A stretch of 64,000 nt of DNA from Neorhizobium sp. JUb45 (GTDB lineage Bacteria; Pseudomonadota; Alphaproteobacteria; Rhizobiales; Rhizobiaceae): NCBI RefSeq assembly GCF_004343585.1, contig NZ_SLYW01000013.1, forward strand, positions 34,995 through 98,994. The letters are read 5' to 3'. Numbering within the stretch: the stretch's first letter is position 1; every line of letters begins with the position of its first letter. This document shows, one piece after another, positions 43,291-52,551 of this stretch. Below the pieces are notes generated by a model, which was not told where the DNA came from, made no database searches, and worked only from the letters and a program-made list of their open reading frames with translations. The position numbers and the translations under genes are program-made.

Positions 43291-45555
43291 TTACGCGACG
43301 AGCCTGCGGCCTTGCGATGCCGACATGCTCAACGGCGCGTACGGCTGCTGCTCTGTCCGTGCCGCCAACGTGAATTTTGATAGATAACCGTCGAGAGCAA
43401 CGCATTCTGACGCCAGCCCGGATCCCGCTGCACTCATTTCTTCGACCATTGCGGCATTCTGCTGAGTCGTCTGGTCCAGATGATTGATCGCAGCGTTCAC
43501 CTGCGTCAGGCCGGAAGACTGCTCTTGTGCCGCGATTGCAATGGCTTCCATGTGTTCATTCGCGGCGCGCACGAGCGTCTCTATATCCGTAAGGCACGCG
43601 CCGGTGCTGTCCACCAGGCTCACGCCCTCGCCGACGGCGATTTCGGAGGTTGCGATAAGTTGCTTGATCTCCTTGGCGGCAGCTGCCGAACGCTGCGCGA
43701 GTTCGCGCACCTCCTGGGCTACAACGGCGAAGCCTTTGCCGGCTTCTCCCGCGCGTGCTGCTTCAACGCCGGCGTTCAACGCAAGCAGGTTGGTCTGGAA
43801 CGCGATCTCGTCGATCACGCCGATGATTTGACCTATTTGCTGCGAAGATTGTTCGATACGCGCCATCGCGGCAGTGGCGTTCTGCACAACCGTGCCCGAT
43901 TGATCGGCCTTTACCTTGACATTGCGAACGACTTCCCTGGCGTCTGAAGCGCGATGCGATGTCGATTTTACGTTCGCAGTGATCTGCTCCAGGGCCGCAG
44001 CGGTCTCTTCAAGTGAGGCTGCCTGCTGTTCGGTGCGGCGTGCAAGATCATTGGATGCGGCGGAAATCTCGCTTGCACCTGAACTGACAGTCGTGACTGA
44101 GCGTTCGAATTCAGACAAGGTCGTTCGCAACTGCTTGACCGAGGCGTTGAAGTCGTGTCGCAACGCCTCGAACTGAGGATCGAATGGTAGTTCGATTTCG
44201 CATAACATGTTGCCGGTAGCGAGTAACTTCAGTCCTTCGGCAAGGGCGGCGGTCGCTTGGTTTAGGCGACGATCAGCGTCTTCCTCGGAAACTCGCTGCA
44301 TCTCGATCCGATCATTTTCAGCCCTGATGCGATTGGCTTCCGCCTCCTGCTCAAGCTGCCCGTTTCTGATCGATGCCTGTCGGAACACTTCAACCGAACC
44401 AGCCATTTCACCGATTTCATCTGCGCGCCCAAAGCCTGGCACGTTGATGCCGGAGTTACCGTGGGACAGCGCAACCATGCAGTCCGTCAGTGCGCGAATG
44501 GGTCGAATAACCCGGATGACGATGATTGCGGTACCGCCAAGACCGGTCGCTAGTGCAAGGATGGCTCCGAGCGACATCAGAACGGCGTTCATGGTTGCCG
44601 TGCTGCGCATCTGCGCGGCCGTTTCATCCAACTCCGCCATTGCCGCTAGCGCTACCTGCGCAACAACACCGAGCGCAGCATTGGATGTCATCTGCCAGTC
44701 ATCAACGGTGAAAACTGTCGATGGCCCGGCTGCGAGATCCCTTAGCAGAGCTTCACGCTTGTCGTTGAATGCTCCATCGAAATAAGCGGAACTGCCGGCG
44801 GCATACTTGGCCTTGATGTCAGCAGGCGTGCTCTCGTGAGCAACCAGTCCGCCAACCGCTTTCCAGGCAAAACCTGTCGCGGAATCGGTCTTGAGAAGTG
44901 TCGCACGCTCGTCCGACGTCAATGCACGGCTCGCGCCGATGAGGGAGGTGATTGTCACCGCAGAGGTACCGCCGTTGTTGCGTGCGGCCCATGCGTAGGC
45001 GCGCATCTCAATCAAGCCAGTCAAAGATTGATCGAGGGTCCGCACTCGGCTCTCGAGAGCCGTCGACGTTTCATCGAAAACCGCAAGGACTTCATTTCCG
45101 AAATTCAGGACCTCATCGCGAAGAGCGGGCTCCCGCTGAGCAAGGTCACGAGACAGATTGGCATCGACGCGGCTCCGTAAGGCCTTCAACGCGTCGTAGG
45201 CATCGATTGCCCTTTGCACGTGAGGTGTGATGCTGGCGTTGCTCACGGTCGCGGCTTCGGTGGTGAATCGCTGCATGGCGGCATCAATTTGTGTTCGCGC
45301 CGCATTGGCACTCTGGCGTGATACGGTCCCTGCAGCGGAAGACTGGATTAGTGCAGCAGCACTATTACCGCGCTCAGCGCGGAAATTGATCAGTGCTTCG
45401 AACATGTTTCGGTCTAGCGATACAAGTGAAGCAACCTCGGAATATGAATGGTAGTTTTTCACCGACGACACAGCCAGCATGGCCATAACCACCGCTAAGG
45501 GAAGGCTTACAATAAGAAAGAGGAAAATGAGAATTGTTCGCAAATTTAACGTCAT
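43291..45555 (-). CDS. Methyl-accepting chemotaxis protein
   Basis: A 754-residue transmembrane chemoreceptor. Span 1 is at about 8-30, a helical periplasmic sensor covers about 35-320, span 2 is A-V-L-M-S-L-G-A-I-L-A-L-A-T-G, and a HAMP domain follows. The long cytoplasmic coiled coil ends with the conserved tip (E-I-A-F-Q-T-N-L-L-A-L-N-A-G-V-E-A-A-R-A-G-E) that binds CheA and CheW. No chemotaxis kinase gene is nearby, so it is an orphan receptor. The ligand is unknown. Its own transcript ends in the hairpin at 43244-43276. Confidence 0.92.
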   Translation of the reverse strand: MTLNLRTILIFLFLIVSLPLAVVMAMLAVSSVKNYHSYSEVASLVSLDRNMFEALINFRAERGNSAAALIQSSAAGTVSRQSANAARTQIDAAMQRFTTEAATVSNASITPHVQRAIDAYDALKALRSRVDANLSRDLAQREPALRDEVLNFGNEVLAVFDETSTALESRVRTLDQSLTGLIEMRAYAWAARNNGGTSAVTITSLIGASRALTSDERATLLKTDSATGFAWKAVGGLVAHESTPADIKAKYAAGSSAYFDGAFNDKREALLRDLAAGPSTVFTVDDWQMTSNAALGVVAQVALAAMAELDETAAQMRSTATMNAVLMSLGAILALATGLGGTAIIVIRVIRPIRALTDCMVALSHGNSGINVPGFGRADEIGEMAGSVEVFRQASIRNGQLEQEAEANRIRAENDRIEMQRVSEEDADRRLNQATAALAEGLKLLATGNMLCEIELPFDPQFEALRHDFNASVKQLRTTLSEFERSVTTVSSGASEISAASNDLARRTEQQAASLEETAAALEQITANVKSTSHRASDAREVVRNVKVKADQSGTVVQNATAAMARIEQSSQQIGQIIGVIDEIAFQTNLLALNAGVEAARAGEAGKGFAVVAQEVRELAQRSAAAAKEIKQLIATSEIAVGEGVSLVDSTGACLTDIETLVRAANEHMEAIAIAAQEQSSGLTQVNAAINHLDQTTQQNAAMVEEMSAAGSGLASECVALDGYLSKFTLAARTEQQPYAPLSMSASQGRRLVA

Positions 45556-46362
45556 GATCTAGCCCCCAAGATTGATAGGTGAAAGATCGTTTTCAATGGT
45601 AAAAATTATAACAATCAAACTTCCTATTCCCAAGTTTGGCTGCCCCTGAGACTGGTCGGAAACAATAGACGGAATTGCTTGCCCCTGACCTCTGAAATAC
45701 CCTCATTGCGGGCATTTCGCTTCATGAATTAGAAACCCTCGCTCTCACACGGGAGCCCCGTGATCCCGGTGCATTCCTCCGTACGCACTATTTTAAACCG
45801 TGCCCGTCGCGCCAAAGGTGACGACCTTGCAAGTCTGCTGCGCAATCATGGATTGTCTAGATGGCGAATCGCGTCTCGCGGCCGCTCATCGGCATCTCAA
45901 AACGCAAGCTGCTTACGATCGCAACGGAAAGCCCGATCGGGCCTTCTCGATCTACACTGTGTTTCCTTGAAGTCGACAATAAAACTATATTTAGAGGCAA
46001 AGATGGTCGGAAGTTCGGAATTGATGCGGTAGCAAGCCCGCCCAGGCACTTCCTCGGCATAGGCGAGCATGTGATTCCAATGCGAGAACAGTGATTTATT
46101 CTGGGTGGGCTGAATGGTTGGGGAAGAGTACAGCAGGATGCAAAAGGATCCTCTGGCTCCTTGTTGATCGCAGCCGTGTTAGCGAACACGACGCAATGGG
46201 TGGGCGCCTAGCAAGGCGTCCACCAAGCAGAACTCGCCGCGATAATACATCGATCTATCCGCCAGTAGCATTGACCACTTTGTCTCGCGACAAGGCGCAA
46301 GCTCGAGGCGTTAAGTGACTGCGAGACGAGCAGAGCTTTTGTCACGCAGTCATATTCCAAGC
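45556..46362. other. Gene-less stretch
   Basis: About 800 bp between the start of the chemoreceptor gene and the end of the yceI gene. It is lower in GC than its neighbours. The best frame is 45861-46094 on the plus strand (77 codons, starts M-A-N-R-V-S-R-P-L), but it has no ribosome site and no recognisable family. The region presumably holds the chemoreceptor promoter and decayed sequence. Confidence 0.45.
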
Positions 46363-46944
46363 TTACTTCTTGACAGCTTCTACGTCGATGTCGAGTGCGA
46401 TGTCGGGGCCCAATCCGAAGTCGGCCATCTTCGAAATACCGAAATCAACGCCGTTGAAGGAGCCGGTGGCGGAGAAGCCGGTCTTGATCGTGTTGGCATC
46501 CCACGGAAGCGGCGATTCGGCATTCCAGGTTACGTCGAGAACGACCGGCTTTGCGGTACCGAGAAGCGTCAAGTCGCCGGTTACCTTGGCGGTCTTGTCG
46601 CCGGTCTTTTCGATCGCGGTGCTCTTGAAGGTGATCTGTGGGAATTCCTCGGCATTGAGGAAATCCGGGCTCTTCATGTGCGTGTTGCGCTTTTCATCGT
46701 TGGTGTCGATGCTGGCCGCCTCAAGAACGATTTCTACGGAGCTCTTTGTGACATCCTGCTTGTCGAACGAAATCGTCCCGGACACAGCCTTGAACGCGCC
46801 GTGAGCCTTTGCCCAGCCGGCATGATTGGTCTTGAAGCCGACCCATGCATGCGTCGGATCTATTGCGTAGTTGTCGGCGGCGAAGGCTGCACCGTTCAGG
46901 AACAGGCTGGCGGCGGCGGCGGTAGCGAAAATCAGGCGTTTCAT
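46363..46944 (-). CDS. YceI-family periplasmic protein
   Basis: A 193-residue exported protein with a Sec signal (residues 1-23, A-A-F-A before A-D-N-Y). The mature part is the YceI lipocalin-like barrel: I-D-P-T-H-A-W-V-G-F-K near the start, T-H-M-K-S-P-D-F-L-N-A-E-E-F-P-Q-I-T-F and G-D-L-T-L-L-G-T-A-K-P-V. The family binds isoprenoid or polyprenyl molecules such as quinones. The start is ATG 46944 behind GGAAAA. It follows an unknown membrane-protein gene and, further up, a glutathionyl-hydroquinone reductase gene, giving a quinone-related theme. Confidence 0.9.
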   Translation of the reverse strand: MKRLIFATAAAASLFLNGAAFAADNYAIDPTHAWVGFKTNHAGWAKAHGAFKAVSGTISFDKQDVTKSSVEIVLEAASIDTNDEKRNTHMKSPDFLNAEEFPQITFKSTAIEKTGDKTAKVTGDLTLLGTAKPVVLDVTWNAESPLPWDANTIKTGFSATGSFNGVDFGISKMADFGLGPDIALDIDVEAVKK

Positions 46945-47006
46945 GATTTTTCCTTTTTTGATGCCCCATGAGGGCGAGGTTCCCCGGATGTCCGGATGAT
47001 TGGGTC

Positions 47007-47873
47007 TCAGCCTGCGGCAGAAACGGCAACGAGTATGGCGGCGATGGCGGGAAGGGCCGTCAGCAGACCGAAGATCAGTGGCCTCAGGAAACGCGGCTGG
47101 TGCGCAAAACTGAAGTCGCATTTTGACAGGACCGCAAAAACCACGATTGGTGCAACGGCAAGCACGAGGGCGACAGGCGCTGCGCTCGGCGAAAACAGCG
47201 TCGTCATGGTCACACCCATGGCCGCGGTCCAGATGAACGAAATAGCAGCAAGACCATCAAGCATAAAAGCATCCTCGTTGCCGCGCAGATAGCTGATATA
47301 GCGGACCAACATCCATCCACCGAACAGGGCTGCAAGCGCGCCGTTCAACTGCGCCATACCGATATAGCCGCCAAGGATAGCAGTTAGGGCCGTGGCGATA
47401 GCTGTCGCGAGAGGCGCCGCTGGAAGTGCTGCCGAGGATGCCTTTCTGCTGCGTCCATCGGAAATGAAGAACAGCTGTATGCCAACGATTAACAAGACAA
47501 TAGCCAGGGTCGTGGCCTTCATGGAATTGGCGGCAAGCACGTTGCGTCCCAGCCACCAGGCCGGCAGAGCAAGAGAAATGACCCCAATCAGCCCGGCAAT
47601 CCAGCGCTGGTGAAGCGACCGCTTTAGGACCAGTGACACGCCTCCAAAGGTGATACCGCCAATGACGAGAAGCACCGGCAGCTTATGTTTTGCGGCAATA
47701 GGCGGCAGTGCCGGCATGCCCTCTATCGACACACTTGCAATTGCAGCGGCGACTGGAACCAAAAGAGCGGCCAAAGCGATGTTCCCGGCTTTGTTGCCCC
47801 TGCCAATCAGCGCAATCGCGGCCCCGATCAACAAGGGCACGATGACGGTCGTGAGCAGTATTTGGGTCAGCAT
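47007..47873 (-). CDS. Polytopic inner-membrane protein of unknown function
   Basis: A 288-residue, very hydrophobic protein with about nine likely membrane spans and short loops; the only long polar stretch is S-D-G-R-S-R-K-A-S-S near residue 140. I do not recognise the family. It begins M-L-T-Q-I-L-L-T-T-V-I-V-P-L-L-I-G and ends without a soluble domain. It lies between the hydroquinone-reductase and yceI genes on one strand (85 and 62 bp apart), so it may work with the quinone-binding YceI protein. It has no obvious catalytic or heme-ligand pattern. Confidence 0.75.
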   Translation of the reverse strand: MLTQILLTTVIVPLLIGAAIALIGRGNKAGNIALAALLVPVAAAIASVSIEGMPALPPIAAKHKLPVLLVIGGITFGGVSLVLKRSLHQRWIAGLIGVISLALPAWWLGRNVLAANSMKATTLAIVLLIVGIQLFFISDGRSRKASSAALPAAPLATAIATALTAILGGYIGMAQLNGALAALFGGWMLVRYISYLRGNEDAFMLDGLAAISFIWTAAMGVTMTTLFSPSAAPVALVLAVAPIVVFAVLSKCDFSFAHQPRFLRPLIFGLLTALPAIAAILVAVSAAG

Positions 47874-47958
47874 GGTCTTTCGATCCTCATGAGGCCGTCA
47901 CGCAGCCCAAATTGACTCAAGAATGTTTGCCGGCAGCATGATCCGCCGGCTTCAGGCG

Positions 47959-48924
47959 TTACCGAGCAAGAAGGCTGTCGAATTCGAGTGCCGGCCCAAC
48001 CGGTACGATCCGTGTCGGGTTCAGACTTTCGATGGAGTAGTAGCCGCGCTTGATGTGATCGATGCTGACGGTCTCGGCAACGCCGGGAACGGACAGCATG
48101 GTGCGCAGGTGACGTGTGAGGTTCTGATAATCGGCGATCCGGCGCAGGTTGCACTTGAACAGGCCGTGATAGGCTGCATCGAACCTGACAAGCGTGACGA
48201 ACAGGCGCACATCGGCTTCTGTCAACTGCTCACCGACAAGGAACGTCTTGCCCGCCAATAGAACCTCCAGTTCGTCCAGCATGCCGAACACATCAGCAAA
48301 CGCTTCCTCGTAGGCTTCTTGGGTCGTCGCGAAACCGGTGCGGTAAACACCGTTATTGAGGCGCGGATAAATCTGCTCGTTGAGCGCATCGATCTCGGTG
48401 CAAAGAGCTTCCGGATAGAGGTCTACACTTTCGTCGGCCAAGGAGCCGAAGCCGTCGTTGAGCATCCGCAGAATGTCGGCGGACTCGTTGTTGACGATCG
48501 TTCCCGTCTTCTTGTCCCAGAGGACCGGCACTGTCGCACGGCCGGTAATCTGCGGATCGACCTTGGTGTAGATCTCGTGCAGATGACGGGCGCCGTTGAC
48601 GGAATCCTCGTTTGCGCCGGGATAGGTACCAAACCGCCAACCTTCCGTGGTCAGTGCCGGCTCGACAACCGAAACCGAGATCACATCCTCGAGTTTCTTC
48701 AATTTCCGGCCGATCAGCGTACGGGATGCCCACGGGCAGATTAACGCGACATAGAGATGGTAGCGGCCGACTTCGGCCTTGAAGCCGACGTCTCCAGTTG
48801 GGCCTGGAGTACCATCTGGAGTGATCCAGTTGCGGAAGCTTGACGTTTGCCGGACAAAGCCGCCTTTGACGTCCTTCGCCTGTACGGGCTGCCAGTCAGC
48901 GGTCCACTTTCCATTTACGAGCAT
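47959..48924 (-). CDS. Glutathionyl-hydroquinone reductase (Xi-class GST)
   Basis: A 321-residue Xi-class glutathione transferase (YqjG/PcpF/ECM4 type). The catalytic motif C-P-W-A is at 63-66, after the family's long N-terminal segment (G-F-V-R-Q-T-S-S-F-R-N-W). E-S-A-D-I-L-R, the glutathione-binding segment, and the C-terminal Y-Q-N-L-T-R-H-L and H-I-K-R-G-Y-Y motifs are also present. These enzymes remove glutathione from glutathionyl-hydroquinones, recycling quinones. The gene is divergent from a LysR gene and upstream of the membrane-protein and yceI genes. Confidence 0.92.
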   Translation of the reverse strand: MLVNGKWTADWQPVQAKDVKGGFVRQTSSFRNWITPDGTPGPTGDVGFKAEVGRYHLYVALICPWASRTLIGRKLKKLEDVISVSVVEPALTTEGWRFGTYPGANEDSVNGARHLHEIYTKVDPQITGRATVPVLWDKKTGTIVNNESADILRMLNDGFGSLADESVDLYPEALCTEIDALNEQIYPRLNNGVYRTGFATTQEAYEEAFADVFGMLDELEVLLAGKTFLVGEQLTEADVRLFVTLVRFDAAYHGLFKCNLRRIADYQNLTRHLRTMLSVPGVAETVSIDHIKRGYYSIESLNPTRIVPVGPALEFDSLLAR

Positions 48925-49048
48925 GGTGCTCTCCAGATTTCTTATTGGCTCGGCCTATGCCGGTTCTGGAAACACTGTATGTTCAGTCGCCGAGTATGAT
49001 AATAGGCCCAATGGAAGTTACAGATCACACTACCGGAGTGAAATAACC

Positions 49049-49969
49049 ATGCTGGACCGCATTTCGGGGATGGAGGTGTTTGCGAAGGTGGCCGCGTTGG
49101 GAAGTCTTTCCGCTGCAGGTCGCGCACTGGGAATGTCTCAGACCATGGCGACGAAACATATCGCTTCCATCGAAGATCGGCTCGGCGTGAAGCTGCTTCA
49201 CCGCACAACACGAAAAGTGACGTTGAGTGATGCAGGAAGGCGTTATCTGGAAAGCGTCGAGCGTATCCTTTCGGAATTGTCCGAAGCAGATGCCATCGCA
49301 ACTGCGGAACGGATCGAAGTCAGCGGCACATTGCGTGTGAATGCGCCGGTATCTTTCGGTGTGCGTGAAATTGTGCCGCGGCTGGTGGAGCTTTCACAGC
49401 ATCATCCCGGCTTGATGTTCGACCTTGGCCTCAGCGACCGTGTCGTTGATCTTGTGGAAGAAGGCTGGGACGTTGCGATCCGCATCGGAGAGATCAAGGA
49501 TGAAAGTCTTATCGCCCGAAAGCTCGCGCGCTGCCGCCTCATACTCGCGGCTTCGCCAATCTACCTGAAGGCGCGCGGAGCACCGGCGACGACTGCGGAC
49601 CTTTCGCGCCATAATTGCCTTGGTTACACCCTGTCGGCGGCGGTCGGTCCCAGCCGCTGGCAATTCGCTTCAGATGGTTCAATCAGCATTGGGATAGAGG
49701 GCGATCTTCATGCCAATAACGGCGACGCGCTGGTTGCGGCAGCACTTGCAGGTCAGGGCATTATTTACCAGCCAACCTTCCTGATTGGGGACGATATTCG
49801 CTCCGGGCGACTAGTGTCGCTTTGGCTCGATCATCCACCCATGGAACTGCCCGGCGTATTTGCAATCTACGCAAGGAACCGCCGCCCGCCCGCTAAAGTG
49901 CGAGCCTTCATCGACTTCATGGTCAGCAAGCTAGGACCAGATCCTCACTGGGACCGTGAGCTGTTTTGA
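49049..49969 (+). CDS. LysR-family transcriptional regulator
   Basis: A 306-residue LysR regulator with the helix-turn-helix at about 22-42 (A-G-R-A-L-G-M-S-Q-T-M-A-T-K-H-I) and a CrgA-like effector domain. ATG 49049, preceded by CGGAG, is chosen; the frame is open for another 90 codons upstream but only as antisense of the hydroquinone reductase gene. It is divergent from that gene 124 bp away and probably controls it. Confidence 0.88.
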   Translation: MLDRISGMEVFAKVAALGSLSAAGRALGMSQTMATKHIASIEDRLGVKLLHRTTRKVTLSDAGRRYLESVERILSELSEADAIATAERIEVSGTLRVNAPVSFGVREIVPRLVELSQHHPGLMFDLGLSDRVVDLVEEGWDVAIRIGEIKDESLIARKLARCRLILAASPIYLKARGAPATTADLSRHNCLGYTLSAAVGPSRWQFASDGSISIGIEGDLHANNGDALVAAALAGQGIIYQPTFLIGDDIRSGRLVSLWLDHPPMELPGVFAIYARNRRPPAKVRAFIDFMVSKLGPDPHWDRELF

Positions 49970-50107
49970 ACCACCATTTGTTCGGCTGACAGTGTTCACT
50001 GCTTCCAAAAGGCCCGGTCATTGAACGAAACCGCAAAGGACATTTCCGATGGAGGCGCGAGCCGGGCCGGCTTCATCACTGTTTCGAATGGGAAGGTTAG
50101 GTGTCTA

Positions 50108-50149
50108 GGCGGACGGAGGCACCTGGGGTCTGGTGTCACTCCGCCCGCC
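50108..50149. terminator. Hairpin between convergent LysR and DUF3313 genes
   Basis: GGCGGACGGAG (50108-50118) pairs with CTCCGCCCGCC (50139-50149) with one mismatch across a 20-base loop, in a convergent gap. It is a possible terminator, without a U-tract. Confidence 0.45.
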
Positions 50150-50231
50150 GTATCGACCGGCAAGAACCGGGCGATGACGTTAACTCGAGCCCCCTTAAGT
50201 TGCCGCGACACCTCTAAAAGTTGACAAGCCT

Positions 50232-51119
50232 TTATTGCACCGCGGGCTTTGACGCTCTGTCCGTCCATTGCGGCGGCGCGCCAATCTTGTCCGCAACCAT
50301 CCCTGCAAGTCCAGGCGCGCGCCCGAACGCGTCGCAGGCCGCGTATTTCGGCCTGCCTCCCAGTGCGGAGTTCATGCGTTGGGCCGATGGCAGAGATGTA
50401 TCAAGACCCTTCGGCTCCTTGCCCGTAACCAGTATTCGAGCGAAATATTTACCAAAGTTGGAAGCGAGACTGTAGGCGTCGCCCACCTCGGAGACGCGCG
50501 CGTTGTTGGTAATGGAATTGGCGCCTTTCGACCACACGACCGCGGCTCTTTGAGCACCAGTTCCATCAATAGCCTCTGCTTCGACAGCCAGCCCGCCTAA
50601 ACCGGCGGGAAGTCGTGGGATCCCGACCGGCAGCGCAAGGCTGCTGCCCAGAGACACGGCGGTCGAAACGCCAGCCATCGTCTTGTTGGTCGGAACTATA
50701 TCCGTAACGACGGTTCTGACAGTCAGATCGGCAGACTGCCCCACCGGAACCATTTGATATTTGTCGCTCAGCGACACGCAGATGGCACGGTCGAGCGCGT
50801 TCACCACAAGAGCACGGTCCTGAGGCGCCTTGATGCGCGAAGCTGCACTGAACGAGAACGTCGACGGCAGGACCGCCACCGTACGCACGCTAGAGAGTGC
50901 GTGTGCATCGATAAAGGTGCGCGATTTGGTGAACTTTCCCTTGACAGCACCGAGCTGGCTGTACGTGGTCAATGTCCCACCCTCTTTCAGTCCAACCGAT
51001 GTGCATCCAGAAACCATGATCAATACTAGCGGCATTGTTATTGCTGCCAGCGGCGGGATATGCGCGCGACGAAGTCTGAAACCACACTCAGTTCGTTTCG
51101 GATTTTGGTCTTTGGTCAC
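50232..51119 (-). CDS. DUF3313-family lipoprotein
   Basis: A 295-residue putative lipoprotein. The start is GTG 51119, giving a basic N-terminus, a hydrophobic stretch and the lipobox V-S-G-C with Cys at 39. The mature protein has the DUF3313 pattern: Y-S-Q-L-G...K-S-R-T-F-I-D at its start, R-A-L-V-V-N-A-L-D-R-A-I-C in the middle, and G-L-A-V-E-A-E-A-I-D after a Gly/Leu-rich turn. The function of DUF3313 is not known. It lies 94 bp downstream of the sensor-kinase gene, on the same strand, so the two-component system may control it. Confidence 0.8.
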   Translation of the reverse strand: MTKDQNPKRTECGFRLRRAHIPPLAAITMPLVLIMVSGCTSVGLKEGGTLTTYSQLGAVKGKFTKSRTFIDAHALSSVRTVAVLPSTFSFSAASRIKAPQDRALVVNALDRAICVSLSDKYQMVPVGQSADLTVRTVVTDIVPTNKTMAGVSTAVSLGSSLALPVGIPRLPAGLGGLAVEAEAIDGTGAQRAAVVWSKGANSITNNARVSEVGDAYSLASNFGKYFARILVTGKEPKGLDTSLPSAQRMNSALGGRPKYAACDAFGRAPGLAGMVADKIGAPPQWTDRASKPAVQ

Positions 51120-51213
51120 TTAACCTGTCCTCGGAGGATCGTTCCTATATTCACTGGGGGCAAAATATTGCCGCAACATTACAGGATAAGGCTCAATCGA
51201 AAATGTCTCACGG

Positions 51214-52551
51214 TCAGAGCCGAATTTTGAATAACGTGCCGGAGGTCGCACTTTCGATGCTCACCTTGCCGTGGTGGTCGGCAACAATCTGTTTCACAAG
51301 GCTTAATCCGAGACCGGCGCCAGTGCTGCGTGGCGCCAGACGATAGAACGGTTCAAAAACCAAGTCGCGATGATCCAAAGGGATACCCGGCCCATCGTCG
51401 CAGACGGCAATCTCACCATGTCGCGAAACCGTAACCAAGATTGTCCCGGCGTTTCCTCCATGATCGATGGCGTTACGGACGAGATTGCTAATGGCACGCT
51501 CCAAGGCGGCGTGGCTTCCGTCTCGCAACACCTGCAAGGTGTCGCTATCGAAAGAGATTTCGTAACCTGCAGCAATGGCCAGCGGCGCAAGGTCTGCCAC
51601 AACAGACCGCGCAATATCGACCAGATTGACTGGTCGATGCACATCCGTCGACTGCTCATTGCGTTCGAAATCGAGAAGCTGCTCTGCCGTCTCGGCCAGC
51701 CGAGCAACATCGGCCATGAGGCGACGCCGCTCGCTATCCTCGGACAAGCCTTCTATTCTCGTCTGCATGATGGCAATCGGCGTCCTGAGTTCGTGCGCCG
51801 CGTCGATCAGGAAACGCTGCTTTGTCTGGAATTGCAGTTCGAGCCTCTCGAGGATGCTGTTAAACGCCATGATGAGTGGCGCGACCTCTTTTGGGACGTT
51901 ATTTACCGGAAGCCTTGACCCGCCACGCCGGGCGTCGATTTCTGGCGCCATCCTTACCGCCTCGTTGAGCCCCGCCAGGCTGCGCCCGACGATCCGAGGA
52001 ATGGTCAAGAACAATGCCGGCACTGCAATGCCCAACAGCGGAACGTAGATGGGCGCCAGATTGGTCATCATCGTCAGGATATTGTTTGTGGTGCTGGTAT
52101 TGCCACCATACATCACTCTTATCTCGCCGAGCCGAGTTTCAATGGCGTCGATCGAGGCCTCATCTTCGGTGCCGCTGGCTCCACGAATGTCTGCGTCCCT
52201 TATCAAACGGACAAAGGGCCCCATGCCGGCGTAGTATACGGGGATATCACCATAGACCACTACCTGTCCGTCCTGTGCTGCGGCGATGAACCAGAGCCCA
52301 CCGTTTTCGGCCTGGAACTGCCTCAGATTTGGGCCTTCCACGACGACAAGCCGCCCGTGCTGGTCACGCATGAGTGAATCGTCGAGGGCATGTGCAACCC
52401 GATCCTTCAGCCCTACATTTGGAGAAAGAATAAAGGCACCATAAATGCATAGTCCCAGGGTTACCGTCGCCACGGCGGCGAGAAGAACGAGGCTCAGCTG
52501 CCAGGTTAACTTCCACCACAGGGATGGGGCAGCATGGTTTCGAGCACTCAT
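51214..52551 (-). CDS. Sensor histidine kinase
   Basis: A 445-residue membrane kinase. Span 1 is at about 15-38, a periplasmic sensor domain at about 40-165, span 2 at about 168-188, then HAMP, the H-box (A-A-H-E-L-R-T-P-I) and the ATP-binding domain with N-L-V-R-N-A-I-D-H-G, C-D-D-G-P-G-I and G-A-G-L-G-L-S-L. Its ATG overlaps the stop of the response-regulator gene by one base, so the two are translated together. The signal is unknown; the layout resembles the QseC/TctE group. Confidence 0.9.
   Translation of the reverse strand: MSARNHAAPSLWWKLTWQLSLVLLAAVATVTLGLCIYGAFILSPNVGLKDRVAHALDDSLMRDQHGRLVVVEGPNLRQFQAENGGLWFIAAAQDGQVVVYGDIPVYYAGMGPFVRLIRDADIRGASGTEDEASIDAIETRLGEIRVMYGGNTSTTNNILTMMTNLAPIYVPLLGIAVPALFLTIPRIVGRSLAGLNEAVRMAPEIDARRGGSRLPVNNVPKEVAPLIMAFNSILERLELQFQTKQRFLIDAAHELRTPIAIMQTRIEGLSEDSERRRLMADVARLAETAEQLLDFERNEQSTDVHRPVNLVDIARSVVADLAPLAIAAGYEISFDSDTLQVLRDGSHAALERAISNLVRNAIDHGGNAGTILVTVSRHGEIAVCDDGPGIPLDHRDLVFEPFYRLAPRSTGAGLGLSLVKQIVADHHGKVSIESATSGTLFKIRL

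Noticed and set aside
45861..46094. Possible small gene of 77 codons on the plus strand
   Set aside because: It reads smoothly but lacks a ribosome site and similarity to any family I know; conservation would be needed to accept it.
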